NCBI GenBank assembly: GCA_017311185.1
Contig: JAESUZ010003295.1
Span: 186,001 to 250,000, forward strand
Source of the DNA: Proteles cristata cristata
Lineage: Eukaryota; Chordata; Mammalia; Carnivora; Hyaenidae
Direction: 5' to 3'
DNA: 64,000 nt
Part shown: positions 23,457-33,136 of the stretch, piece after piece
How positions within the stretch are numbered: the first letter of the stretch is position 1
Layout: every line of letters starts with the position of its first letter
Notes under the pieces: generated by a model
Database searches by the model: none
Seen by the model: the letters and a program-made list of their open reading frames with translations, nothing else
What the model was told of the DNA's origin: nothing
Translations under genes and position numbers: made by a program

Positions 23457-24540
23457 GAATGTGAAAATGTAGGTTGGTCAGCATGTGGACTTCCAAAGTT
23501 GTCTGAGACATTGGCAGGAGCAGAGTGTGGTTTAAGCTGTGCATGAGATACGTGACCTCCCTATCCATAATCTTTTGCATGTTCCCCATTTAATTCCTTA
23601 TACAGCCTTGTTTCTCTGATTGATTTCACCTTGCAAACATGCTTTACTTCCTTACCTTTTTTTCTTTGTCACTGCCTATTCCTGGAAAAAAACAAACCTA
23701 TTTAATACCAAATCTCTTTCTGCTCTATACGTGTGCTTAAGCAGCTAAATACTACTGAGATAATCACATACTTGTTCATATTTGTCTTCAAATCTCAAAT
23801 AGGCAAATATATCACCTGTTAATCTTACTGCATTCCCTTAATAAGTCTTCCACTTGATGTACCTGAGTTTTGTGTTCTTAGATCGTCAAAATCCCTCAGC
23901 ACTAAAAACATACACCACGTACACACACAAATAGATGAGATAAGATAGCTGATAGGTAGGTGGGTAGGTAGACAGTATTCAAAATTTCATCTCACATTTC
24001 ATCAAAAAATTTGCAATCAGTTGGAAAGTCTTTCATATTTTAGCCGTACAGTCTACCAAGCCAACTGCCTTACTCCCCACTCTCTTTACCTTACCTCTTA
24101 TTTAGAACAGATAAAGCCCCCCTTCTCCTGTCTATGGAATAAACTACTTGTGTTCTGGATCATTTATTGTCCCTTTCTCAAGGATTTTACTTCTGTTATT
24201 AACCTTTTACTCTGCTGCATCAACAAAGTTTCTCTATTCCCACTGAATATACAAAATGTTCTTTGTTTTAATACTTATCTTAAAAATAAAAGAAGGGAAT
24301 ATCTAGGGGCATATGATGAGGGCCTACAAAGTTACATAAGGAACTTACAGAGGGATGGTGGACTGCCATCCAAGAATATCAAATTTATTGTCATGATTAG
24401 GAAATCAGCTTAGAAATATTTAACATAGTCAGTACATTTGTGAAATAATGTACATGAACAGGAGGGCTAAGGCATTGGGGGTAATTTGGAGGCAAAAAGG
24501 AGTTCTGATGTCTTTCTTGGATTCCCAGTGTAAATATTTT
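23457..24540. other. Intergenic upstream of the OR pseudogene
   Basis: There is no recognisable gene. A splice-acceptor-like TCTTTCTTGGATTCCCAG ends near 24523, 18 bp before the position homologous to the receptor start codon. The plus-strand frame at 24021-24413 has no known motif. Confidence 0.4.
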
Positions 24541-25465
24541 CTCACAGTGAGAAACCACAGCATTGTCAGTAAGTTCATCCTTTTTATGTTAGCTGCTGAC
24601 TGTTAGAGTCAGACTCTGCTCTTCATGTTGTTTCTGGTGAGTTACCTTTTGACCCTGATGGGGAACCTGGTGATGCTGCTGGTGATTAGGGCTATCACTT
24701 CCACATGCCCATGTACTTCTTTTTGAGACAACTGTCCTTCCTGGACCTCTGCCACTCAACTGTCACAGTCCCCAAGATGCTGGAGAATCTACTTTCTGAA
24801 AGCAAAACCATCTTTGTAGAGAGCTGCCTGGCTCAGGCCTTCTTTGTGTTTGCCACTGGGGGCACGGAGGCCTGTCTGCTGGCTGTGATGGCCTATGACC
24901 GCTATGTAGCCATCAGCTCCCCTCTGCTCTATGGCCAGTTGATGAGCAACCAACTCTGTGTTGGGATGGTGTGGGGTTCCTGGGGCCTGGCCTTTGTTGA
25001 TGCTCTCATCAGTATCCTCTTGGCTGTCAATTTAGAGTATTGTGAGGACCAGATTCTTCCGCACTTCAGCTGTGAGCTGTCTTCCCTCTGTCTTGCTCTG
25101 ATACCTCCACCAACTTCACACTCCTGCTGTGCTCCTCTGTTTTGCATTTCTTTGGAACCTTCATTATGATTGTTTTTTCCTATGCCCGCATTGTCTCCAT
25201 CATCCTGAGCATCAACTCTACCTCAGGCAGAAGTAAGGCCTTTTCTGCTTGCTCTTCTCACCTCACTACTGTGATCTTGTTCTATGGCTCAGGTTTCCTC
25301 AGCTACCTCTTGCCAACTTCAGGCTCCCATCTGGAAATGATGTTCTCCTTGCAATACAGTGTGGTCACTCCCATGCTGAACCCCCTAGTCTACAGCCTGC
25401 AGAACAAGGAAATGAAGACAAATATGAGAAGAATGTTAAGGAGATATATTAATTCTTTTACATAG
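24541..25465 (+). pseudogene. OR8S1-like olfactory receptor pseudogene
   Basis: A second copy of the receptor at 7231-8166, non-functional. The position of the start ATG reads CTC. An in-frame TAG is at 24604-24606. A 4-bp deletion near 24691-24700 shifts the frame just before the PMYFF motif, and a 7-bp deletion near 25081-25095 (one of two TTCCCTC-like units lost) shifts it again. The retained pieces still show MAYDRYVAIS, SYAR, the KAFSACSSHLT variant and PMLNPLVYSL. Coding ends are diverged from the intact gene: 100 of 150 matches at the 5' end and 40 of 55 at the 3' end. 24708-25410 differs from 7402-8111 by only five substitutions and the 7-bp deletion. Confidence 0.95.
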
Positions 25466-25547
25466 TGGACCAGAGAAACAGGACCATAGAGAAGCTAAAC
25501 CATTTTGCCACAAGATATCTTATAACTGAAAATTAAGGTTTCTCCCT

Positions 25548-25617
25548 TTCTTTTCCTCCCCTCCTCATCCCCCTCCCCTTCCCTCCCCGTCTACCTCCCC
25601 TCCCCTCCCCTCTCTTG
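25548..25617. repeat. Polypyrimidine (CCTCC-rich) tract
   Basis: About 70 bp of nearly pure C/T, including CCCCTCCCCTCCCCTC, in the 3' flank of the OR pseudogene. It is absent from the equivalent place beside the intact gene. Confidence 0.85.
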
Positions 25618-25828
25618 TCCTAGTATTCTTAGCAACATCTTTTTTAGACATGTTCTTAAAAACTTCACTATATGAAATTACAGAATAAGGATGATTTCCT
25701 TCTCTGATAGAACACTGGTCTGAATGCAGCTTGTAAGAAATGTTTTTAGAAACAAGGGATTATTTCTTGATTGACCATCATGCCAGCTGTTGAAAGATAT
25801 GTATGTGTCAGCATCTTAAGACATGCTT

Positions 25829-26861
25829 AAGAAGAATGCAGCAAGCTCTCTGTATGGCAAAGGAAACAACCAATAAAACTAATAGGCAACTGATGGAATG
25901 GGAAAAGATAGTTGCAAATGACATATCAGATAAAGGGCTAGTATCCAAAATCTATAAGGAACTCACCAAACTCCACACCCGAAAAACAAATAATCCACTG
26001 AAGAAACGGGCAGAAGACATAAACAGACATTTCTTCACAGAGGACATCCAGATGGTCAACAGACACATGAAACGATGCTCAGCATCCTCCTCATCAGGGA
26101 AATAGAAATCAAAACCACACTGAGATACTACCTCACTCCAGTCAGAGTGGCTAAAGTGAACAAATCAGAGGACTGTAGATGCTGGTGAGGATGTAGAGAA
26201 ACAGGTACCCTTCTACACTGTTGGTGGGAATATAAACTGGTGCAGCCCCTCTGAAAAGCAGTGTGGAGGTTCCTCAAAAAATGAACAATAGAACTCCCCT
26301 ATGACCCAGCAATAGCACTGCTGGGAATTTACCCAAGGGACATAGGAGTGCTGATGCATAGGAGCACATGGACCCCAATGTTCATAGCAGCACTTTCAAC
26401 AATAGCCAAGATATGGGAAGAGCCTAAGTGTCCATCAACGGACGAATGGATCATGAAGATGTAATTTACTATACAATGGAATACTACATGGCAATGAGAA
26501 ATAATGAAATCTGGCCATGTGTAGCAACATGGATGGACCTTGAGGGTGTTATGCTGGGTGAAATAAATCAGGCAGAGGACGGATACCATATGTTTGCATG
26601 AATAGGAGGATTAGGAGGAAGTTAACAGAGGACCATGGGGGAGAAGAAGGGGAAAAATAGTTGGAGAGAGGGAGAGAGGCAAATCATGAGAGACTCTTCA
26701 ATGCTGAGAACAAAGTGAGGGCTGATGGGGGTGGAGGAGAGGGAAAGGGGGGTGATGAGTACGGAGGAGGGCACTTGTGGGGATGAGCACTGGGTGCTAT
26801 GTGGAAACCAACTTGACAACAAACTATTTAAGAAAAAAATAAGAAGAATGCAGCAAGCTCT
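25829..26861 (+). mobile_element. 5'-truncated L1, sense, with 21-bp target-site duplication
   Basis: The body is 25850-26840. The perfect duplication starting AAGAAGAATGCAGCA is at 25829-25849 and 26841-26861. It encodes only broken ORF2 C-terminal pieces (for example 25803-26105) and the 3' UTR. It interrupts sequence homologous to the flank of the intact OR gene, so it inserted after the OR duplication. Confidence 0.95.
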
Positions 26862-27606
26862 ATTCTTAGGATGATTCATGGTCAGCCCTATTTAGAGAAA
26901 AAAAATGGGTCAGATAATTTTCCAAGGTATTGTTTATATATCTATATATTTATTTAGTGAATTACATCTGTTATTTTTCCCTGCCCAACATCCTTTTACC
27001 CTTCCTCCAGCAACTGCACAGTACTCTTGTTTAGGGATATTAACCCTTCCTCATTTTATGCAGCTCCCTGGGACTCTCCATGGTGGCCCCTGTCTCCCTT
27101 ACCACTAGGATATCATGTGACCCACAAAAGTCCTGTCATTCTACCCCTGTTTCCTAAGAAGATACTCTCCAGGCCCCCTTGCTTCCAAGAATCTCCTGTG
27201 ATACCTTATTTATTGGGTTCCCTCACAGGAAGTTTTTCAACAAGCAAAATAACAATAGCAGACTTCAGACTTTTAATAAAGACACTCACCATAAATTAAG
27301 TATTTGACACATATAATCCTCTTAAATTATATCAGCAATTTAATATCACTTAAGTACTATTATACCTGTTTTACAAATGAAGCTGGAATTTCATACCAAT
27401 CACTCTGAATCCAGAGTCCATTTTCATGAATACTCTTTTAATCTGGTATTCTTTGAAAAACATCTTTTTCTAAACTAGTGTGAACCAAATTCAAATTATG
27501 TTGGTTGGAACCAAAGAATCCAAACTGGTATTCAAATTGGCACTAAAAAGTGAAGTTTGTTCTTCACTTGACCACTAGTAAAATGTGTGAGTTTTAAAAA
27601 TTAATA
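26862..27606. other. Intergenic, partly OR 3' flank duplicon
   Basis: 26862-26925 continues the OR-flank homology (TTCTTAGGATGATTCATGGT). No gene or known repeat is recognised beyond that. Confidence 0.4.
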
Positions 27607-27806
27607 TACAGGGAGTGATGGCTAGGTTGTGTAGTCAGTTAAGCATCCAACTTTGGCTCAGGTCATGATCTCACAGTTTGTGTCTTTGAGCCCCTCATCA
27701 GTCTGTCTGTTGTCAGCACAGAGCCTACTTCATATCCTCTGTCCCCCTCTATCAGCCTCTCCTCTGCTCATACTGTCTCTCTCCCCAAAATAAATAAGCA
27801 TTTAAA
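27607..27806 (+). repeat. Diverged tRNA-Lys-derived SINE, sense
   Basis: GTTAAGCATCCAACTTTGGC, CAGGTCATGATCTCACAG, the CT-rich part and AAAATAAATAAGCA are in SINE order, with a degraded head. An older copy. Confidence 0.8.
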
Positions 27807-28273
27807 AGTGATACAGACAGAGGTGCAAAAGACAGCAAACCTATTTATATTCTCTTATAATTATCTTATATTCTCACCAGAGTATTCAGTGGCAAATGTA
27901 CTTACCACCTTGGTCACCTGAAATCATGTGTCCATTGATAATAAAATTATAATGAATAAGAAGCTGCTGCAGTCATCTAGAATCTCTAGTCATCTAGTAT
28001 GTGGAGATAAGAATATTAATACTGAAGGATAATTGCAAGCAAGCCAAATTCAAATCTGTAAATTCTGCCCTTACTTATGGTTTAGAGATGTTCTAAAGCC
28101 AAACTCAGAAGTTCATTCTCTGGCATGCTAAAGTACAACCCTATTAGAATTAACTATTATATTGGACTGCATCTGTATAATTAGGGAATTGATCAAGGGT
28201 TCAACAGTGATACCTGGTAGGAATTGAGGTTTCAGAGTACCAAACCTCCAAGCCACTCAGAAATACCCCCACA
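27807..28273. other. Intergenic, nothing recognised
   Basis: No supported feature. Confidence 0.4.
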
Positions 28274-28388
28274 TGGGCTCCTGGCTGGCTCAGTCAATGG
28301 AGCATGTGATGCTTGATCTCTGAGCTGTGAGTTTGAGCCCCATGTTGAGTGTAGATACTACTTAAAAATAATAAAAACTTAAAAAAAG
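28274..28388 (+). repeat. Short older carnivore tRNA SINE, sense
   Basis: GGGCTCCTGGCTGGCTCAGT, GTGAGTTTGAGCCCCATGTT and GTGTAGATACTACTTAAAAA match the short form that lacks the long CT-rich region, an older carnivoran SINE layout shared with dog-like SINEs. Confidence 0.75.
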
Positions 28389-28729
28389 TTCCCCCCATTG
28401 CACTTTCCTCAGTCAAGCTCATCCTTCCTCAATGGAAAAATACATGATTCTTTTCATGACTTGCCTTCTTGTTACTCTGTTAGTTTCCAGGATCCAAAAT
28501 TAACATGACTAGGGGTGAAATAAAGATTCAGAAAAGATACTAGGAGATTTGCATTTAAAACAGTTTGTTAATTTCTATTTCAAAACTCTGGAGATCATTT
28601 GTGGGAAATGATTTTAAGTATGTTCAACCAAGGAGTTGAACTTGATATTTTAAAAGTAATTTCAAAATATTTTTACACATAAAGACATATGTAATTTTAT
28701 GAGAATATGTGAATGATTTTATTTTATGT

Positions 28730-29740
28730 ATGATGCTTCATGGTGGTCCAGTCTTCTTTTTTTTTCTTTTTTTCTTTACCCACCCCTCCTTTTTCCAGTT
28801 TCTCTTCTCCCTTCAACCATATCACCTCCCTCTCCAGAAACCCAGTAACTGAATGCATTTTCTTTCATAGCTTTCTCATACTCATAGAATCATGTATACG
28901 TGCTCATACATATCTGTACAGATATACATATACATTTTACATATTCATTGCTGTTCTATCTATTAAAAACTCCTTTTAAATATCAGATTTTATCTTATTT
29001 CTCCCTCACTCAGCAATACCAGGGACATGTTAATCTAGGTCAAATGGTTTAGTTCTAATTTATTCTTTCAAATTACAACCTAATATTCCATGATAAGCAT
29101 GTTCCATAGTATATACAACTGTCTTATATTCAGACATTACCTTTGCTTCCAGATATTGACACAATGAATATTTCAGTAAACAAACTTGTATATAAATCTT
29201 TCATTTTGGATGCTTTTATTTATATGGAGGGGATTCTCAGGAACAGGATTCTAATATCAAAGTGGATATAATTTTAATTTGAATATATTTTGTTAATTTG
29301 CTTTCTGGAAAGTACACATATCCTAAGTAATGAGTAAGTGTAATTTTCCCCTGTATACTCTCTAGATATACGTGTTACAGATCGTTTAAAACTTTTGGCC
29401 TGATGGGTACGAATGTTTTCTCTGTTTAGCTTATTCTGCATTTACCTTACCACCAGTGACTGTTACTCTCTTTTCAAGTGTTTATTAATAATTTGGATTT
29501 GCTCTCCTGCAAATTAGTTAGTCATTCATATCTTTTGTCTATTTCTCTTCTGTGTTGTTTTTCTGCCCACTAGCAATATTTTGTCCATTAGCAATATTAA
29601 CAGTAGTTTGCAAACTCTGTTAGAAATACTTATCCAGATTGGTTACTTTTCTATTTATTTTGTTTTTATTTTATCATATAAAAGTTTAAATATTTACATA
29701 GTGAAGTATGTCTGCCTTTTCCGGTTATCATGTAGATGTC
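28730..29740 (-). mobile_element. Old LINE-1/HAL1-like fragment, antisense
   Basis: The diverged reverse complement of an L1 3' region: CTAATATTCCATGATAAGCA, AATATTTCAGTAAACAAACT and the following CTTTCTGGAAAGT and ACCAGTGACTGTTACTCTC segments follow L1 order. No coding capacity remains. Confidence 0.6.
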
Positions 29741-29802
29741 CTGTTTTGATTGGACAAGTGCTATAATTACTCAGTTGTACATATTATCTCTTTTTTCCCC
29801 TT

Positions 29803-30064
29803 AGTTTGCATTATTTTATTTTTTTTAAACTTAAAAAAAAATGTTTTGTTTATTTCTGAGAGAGAGAGAGAGGCAGCATGAGCAGGGGAGGGTCGGAGAG
29901 AGAGGGAGACACAGAATCTGAAGCAGGCTCCAGGCTCTGAGCTAGCTGTCAGCACAGAGCCCGACGCGGGGCTCAAACCCACAAACCGTGAGATCATGAC
30001 CTGAGCTGAAGTCGGACACTTAACCGACTGCGCCACCCAGGCGCCCCAGTTTGCATTATTTTAT
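29803..30064 (-). repeat. tRNA-Lys-derived SINE, antisense, with 17-bp target-site duplication
   Basis: The SINE body is 29820-30047, ending CGCCACCCAGGCGCCCC. AGTTTGCATTATTTTAT flanks it at 29803-29819 and 30048-30064. It retains many CpGs (for example CCCGACGCGGGGC), so it is young. Confidence 0.97.
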
Positions 30065-30339
30065 ATTGAATTATTTAATCATTTGGAATTTATATTTTGA
30101 TGTAATATGGATGTCTGAATGTATCATTTTATTGTTTTAAATAGACGACAATATTTATCCAACATTACTTTTTTTCCTACCAAGTAGAAATAATATGAAT
30201 CATAATTAAATTCTATGATTTATATCTGAGATATCTTTTCTGAGTCAATTATCTATTTGTCTTTTTCTGTTAAAATTTTATATTGGTTATTCTGAAGTGT
30301 CATAAGGCAAGTCTCTTTCATACTTCTCTCATTTATCTT

Positions 30340-30559
30340 TTCTTAACAGCTTTATTGAGGTATGATTTACATACCATAAAATTCACTCATTTTAAGCGTA
30401 AATTCTGTGATTTTTTAGTACATTTACAAAGTTGTGCAGTTATCATCACAGTCCAAGTTTAGAACATTTTTATAATGTTCAAACATCCGTTGTACTTATC
30501 TGCATCCACAGACCCGGGCACCCCCAGATCCAGATTTGCCTTTTCTAGACATTTCATTT
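30340..30559 (-). mobile_element. Old L1 3' fragment, antisense (left part)
   Basis: TTTATTGAGGTATGATTTAC, CATACCATAAAATTCACTC and GTTGTGCAGTTATCATCACA are typical of old antisense L1 tails. It is interrupted by the inverted SINE pair and resumes at 31161 with TGGAACTATACAACATGTGG. Confidence 0.7.
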
Positions 30560-30788
30560 TTTTTTTTTGATGTTTTATTTATTTCTAGGAGAGAGAGAGA
30601 GAGAGAGAGAGACAGAGACAGCGTGAGCAGGGGAGGGTCAGAGAGAGAGGGAGTCACAGACTGAAACAGGCTCCAGGCTCCGAGCTGGCAGTCAGCACAA
30701 GCCCACGCGGGGCTCGAACCCACGGACCGCGAGATCATGACCTAAGCGAAAGTCGGACGCTTAACCAACTAAGCCACCCAGGCGCCCC
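30560..30788 (-). repeat. tRNA-Lys-derived SINE, antisense (left arm of inverted pair)
   Basis: It runs from a T-tail at 30560 to the head end GGCGCCCC at 30788. The flanking duplication TCTAGACATTTCATTT is at 30544-30559 and again at 30789-30804. It shares a missing dinucleotide with the partner SINE at 30943 (TTGTGCTG instead of CTCTGTGCTG). Confidence 0.95.
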
Positions 30789-30950
30789 TCTAGACATTTC
30801 ATTTAAATGGGACTATACAGGGTCGCTCCTCTAGACATTTCATTTAAATGGGACTATACAGGGTCGCCCCTCTAGACATTTCATTTAAATGGGACTATAC
30901 AGGGTCGCCCCTCTAGACATTTCATTTAAATGGGACTATACAGGGTCGCC
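30789..30950. repeat. Four-copy 41-bp tandem array between inverted SINEs
   Basis: Units begin with TCTAGAC at 30789, 30830, 30871 and 30912, exactly 41 bp apart. Each contains the old L1 target sequence (TCTAGACATTTCATTT then AAATGGGACTATACA) followed by GGGTCGCYCC. The last piece looks like a fusion of the heads of the two flanking SINEs. Copies are virtually identical; the first junction has GCTCC where the others have GCCCC. Confidence 0.97.
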
Positions 30951-31174
30951 TGGGTGGCTTAGTAGGTTAAGCGTCCGACTTTCGCTTAGGTCATGATCTC
31001 GTGGTCCGTGGGTTCGAGCCCCGCGTCGGGCTTGTGCTGACTGCCAGCTCAGAGCCTGGAGCCTATTTCAGTCTGTGACTCCCTCTCTCTCTGACCCTCC
31101 CCTGCTCGCGCTGTCTCTCTCTCTCTCTCTCCTAGAAATAAATAAAACATCAAAAAAAAAAAATGGAACTATAC
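30943..31174 (+). repeat. tRNA-Lys-derived SINE, sense (right arm of inverted pair)
   Basis: It starts GGGTCGCCTGGGTGGCTTAG and ends in a poly-A tail near 31151-31162. AAATGGGACTATAC at 30928-30941 and AAATGGAACTATAC at 31161-31174 form the target-site duplication. It is nearly identical, in opposite orientation, to the SINE at 30560-30788. Confidence 0.95.
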
Positions 31175-31246
31175 AACATGTGGTCTTTTATGTTTGGCTT
31201 ATTTCACTTAGCATATGTTTTTGAGATTTATCTATGTGGTAGTGAT

Positions 31247-31366
31247 GTGGTGTGGAGTGTTGGGGTTTGGAGCCAATGGCCAAGAAAGAATACTTGAGGC
31301 ATCTTTGGTGCAAAAAGGTGGTTTTATTAAAGCACGGGGACAGGACTTGTGGGCAGAAAGAGCTGC
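31247..31366 (-). mobile_element. Possible LTR fragment, antisense
   Basis: AATGGCCAAGAAAGAATACTT, GGTGCAAAAAGGTGGTTTTA and TTAAAGCACGGGGACAGGAC look like the polyadenylation/R region of an endogenous retroviral LTR read backwards, set inside old L1 sequence. No ends or genes are visible, so this is a tentative call. Confidence 0.35.
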
Positions 31367-31917
31367 ATTGAGTATGATATTTCCTGTGGATTTTGCATAT
31401 ATGGCTTTCATTATTTGAGATAGTTTCTTTCTATTTCTACTTTGTTAATTGCTTTAATCATAAAAGGGTGTGAATTTTGTCAAATGCTTTTTATGTATCA
31501 ATTGAAATGATCATGGATTTTTTTTCTTTATCTATTAATGCAGTATATTACATTGATTAATTTTTGTATGTTGAACCATCCTTGTATTCTAGAAATGAAT
31601 CCCGCTTGATCATGATGTATACTCTTTTTAATAGGCTGCTGAATTCCAGTATAATTAACATACAGTGTTATATTAATTTCAGTTGTTTCACAGTTTTCTA
31701 CATTACTCAGTGCTTATCACAGGTGTACTTTTAATACCCTTCACCTACTTCATCCATTTCCCTACTCACCTCCCCTCTGGCAACCATCAGTTGCAACTCT
31801 AATGGCTGGTTTTCTGTTTTTGGGTTTTTTTTTTCCCTTTGTTCATTTGTTTCATTTCAACAGATGAGTGAAGTCATACGGCATTTGTCCTTCTCTGACT
31901 GGTTTATTTCACTTTAT

Positions 31918-31985
31918 CTAGTATTATCTAGTAATACTAGATAGATAGAAGATAGATAGATAGGTAGATAGATAGATAGAGAGAA
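31918..31985. repeat. (GATA)n-like microsatellite
   Basis: Imperfect GATA/TAGATA repeats with GAAGATAGATAGATAGGTAG and a nearby (TA)n stretch at about 32004-32016. Confidence 0.85.
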
Positions 31986-32553
31986 GATAAATATACATAT
32001 TTATTATATATATATATCACATCTTCTATATATATCACATCTTTATGCATTCATCTATGGATGGACACTTGGGTTGCTTCCATGTCTTGGCTATTATAAA
32101 TAATGCTGCAATAAGTAATAAGTAAAGATGTATATATCTTTTTAAATTAATATTTTCATTTTGGGTGGGGTAAATCCCCAGTGTGGAATTACTAGATCAT
32201 ATGGTAATTCTATTTTTCTGTTTTTGAGGAAGCTCCAAACTATTTTCCATAGATAGATAGAGAATTCTTGGTTGAACAAATATTTTTTTCAGTGCTTTTA
32301 ATATTTTGTCCCACTATCTGCTATCCTCCATTGTCTCTGTTGCAAAAATTTGTTGTTAGTATTATTATGGTTCTTCTGTATATGGTAAGTCATTTTAGTT
32401 GCTTATTTCAAGATTTTCTCTTTGCCTTGACCTTTAGCAGTTTATCTATGGTACTTCTACATGTAGATCTTTAGTTTTTACTCTGGATGAAGTTTCTTGA
32501 AATTTTTGGATGTGTCAGTTGTTTATCATCAAATCTGGGACATTTTTGGTCAT

Positions 32554-32615
32554 TATTTTTTCAAATATTCTTTTTTTTTTTTTTTTTTTTTAGAGAGAGA
32601 GAGTGCATGGGCGGG

Positions 32616-32646
<31 letters not shown>

Positions 32647-32795
32647 AGAGAGAGAGAGAGAGAATTCCAAGCAGGCTCTGCACTCCCAGTTAGGAGCCTA
32701 ATATAGGACTCGAACTCATGAACCTGAGCTGAGATCAAGTCAGATGCCTAACCAACTGAGCTACCCAAGTGCCTCTATTTTTTCAAATATTCTTT
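32554..32795 (-). repeat. tRNA-Lys-derived SINE, antisense, with 20-bp target-site duplication
   Basis: The body is 32574-32775, with a long T-tail, an expanded GA repeat (about 32594-32662) and the head end CTACCCAAGTGCCTC. TATTTTTTCAAATATTCTTT flanks it at 32554-32573 and 32776-32795. Confidence 0.95.
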
Positions 32796-33136
32796 CTGCC
32801 CCTCTTTTGTTCCTCTTTATGGGGCTCCCATTATTCAAGCATTGGAACACTTGATAGTGACCACAGATCTCTGAGGCTCTGATCATTTTTCTTCATCTAA
32901 TTTTCTTTATGTTCTTAAGTTTGGTTAATCTCTATTGATCTTTCTTTAGGTTATCTGATTCTTACTGCTGTCAGCTCAAATAGAATGTTGAGCCTTCCAG
33001 TGAATTTTTCATTCCAGTACTGTATTTTCCAATTCCTAAACTATTATTTAGTTCTTTCTCATCACTTCTCTCAAAATTACTATTCTTTATTTCATGAGTC
33101 ATTTTTGTCATACCTTCCTTTATTCTTTATACATAG

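Larger units (their letters stand above)
31400..33136 (-). mobile_element. Old L1 debris, antisense
   Basis: Diverged antisense L1 pieces: GTCAAATGCTTTTTATGTATC (ORF2 RT region), a 3' UTR-like CAGTTGTTTCACAGTTTTCT at 31680, GGACACTTGGGTTGCTTCCA, then an ORF1-like GAGAATTCTTGGTTGA near 32260. The order suggests more than one old copy. It is interrupted by a GATA repeat and a SINE. Confidence 0.65.

Noticed and set aside
24705..25169. 154-codon frame as a short functional olfactory receptor
   Set aside because: It is the middle of a frameshifted receptor. The start, helix 1, the C-terminal half and the reading frame are lost, so it is part of the pseudogene.
30789..30950. 41-bp repeats considered as a satellite or CRISPR array
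   Set aside because: There are no spacers, the copies abut, and the unit is exactly the interval between two SINEs. It is a local amplification, not a satellite family or CRISPR.
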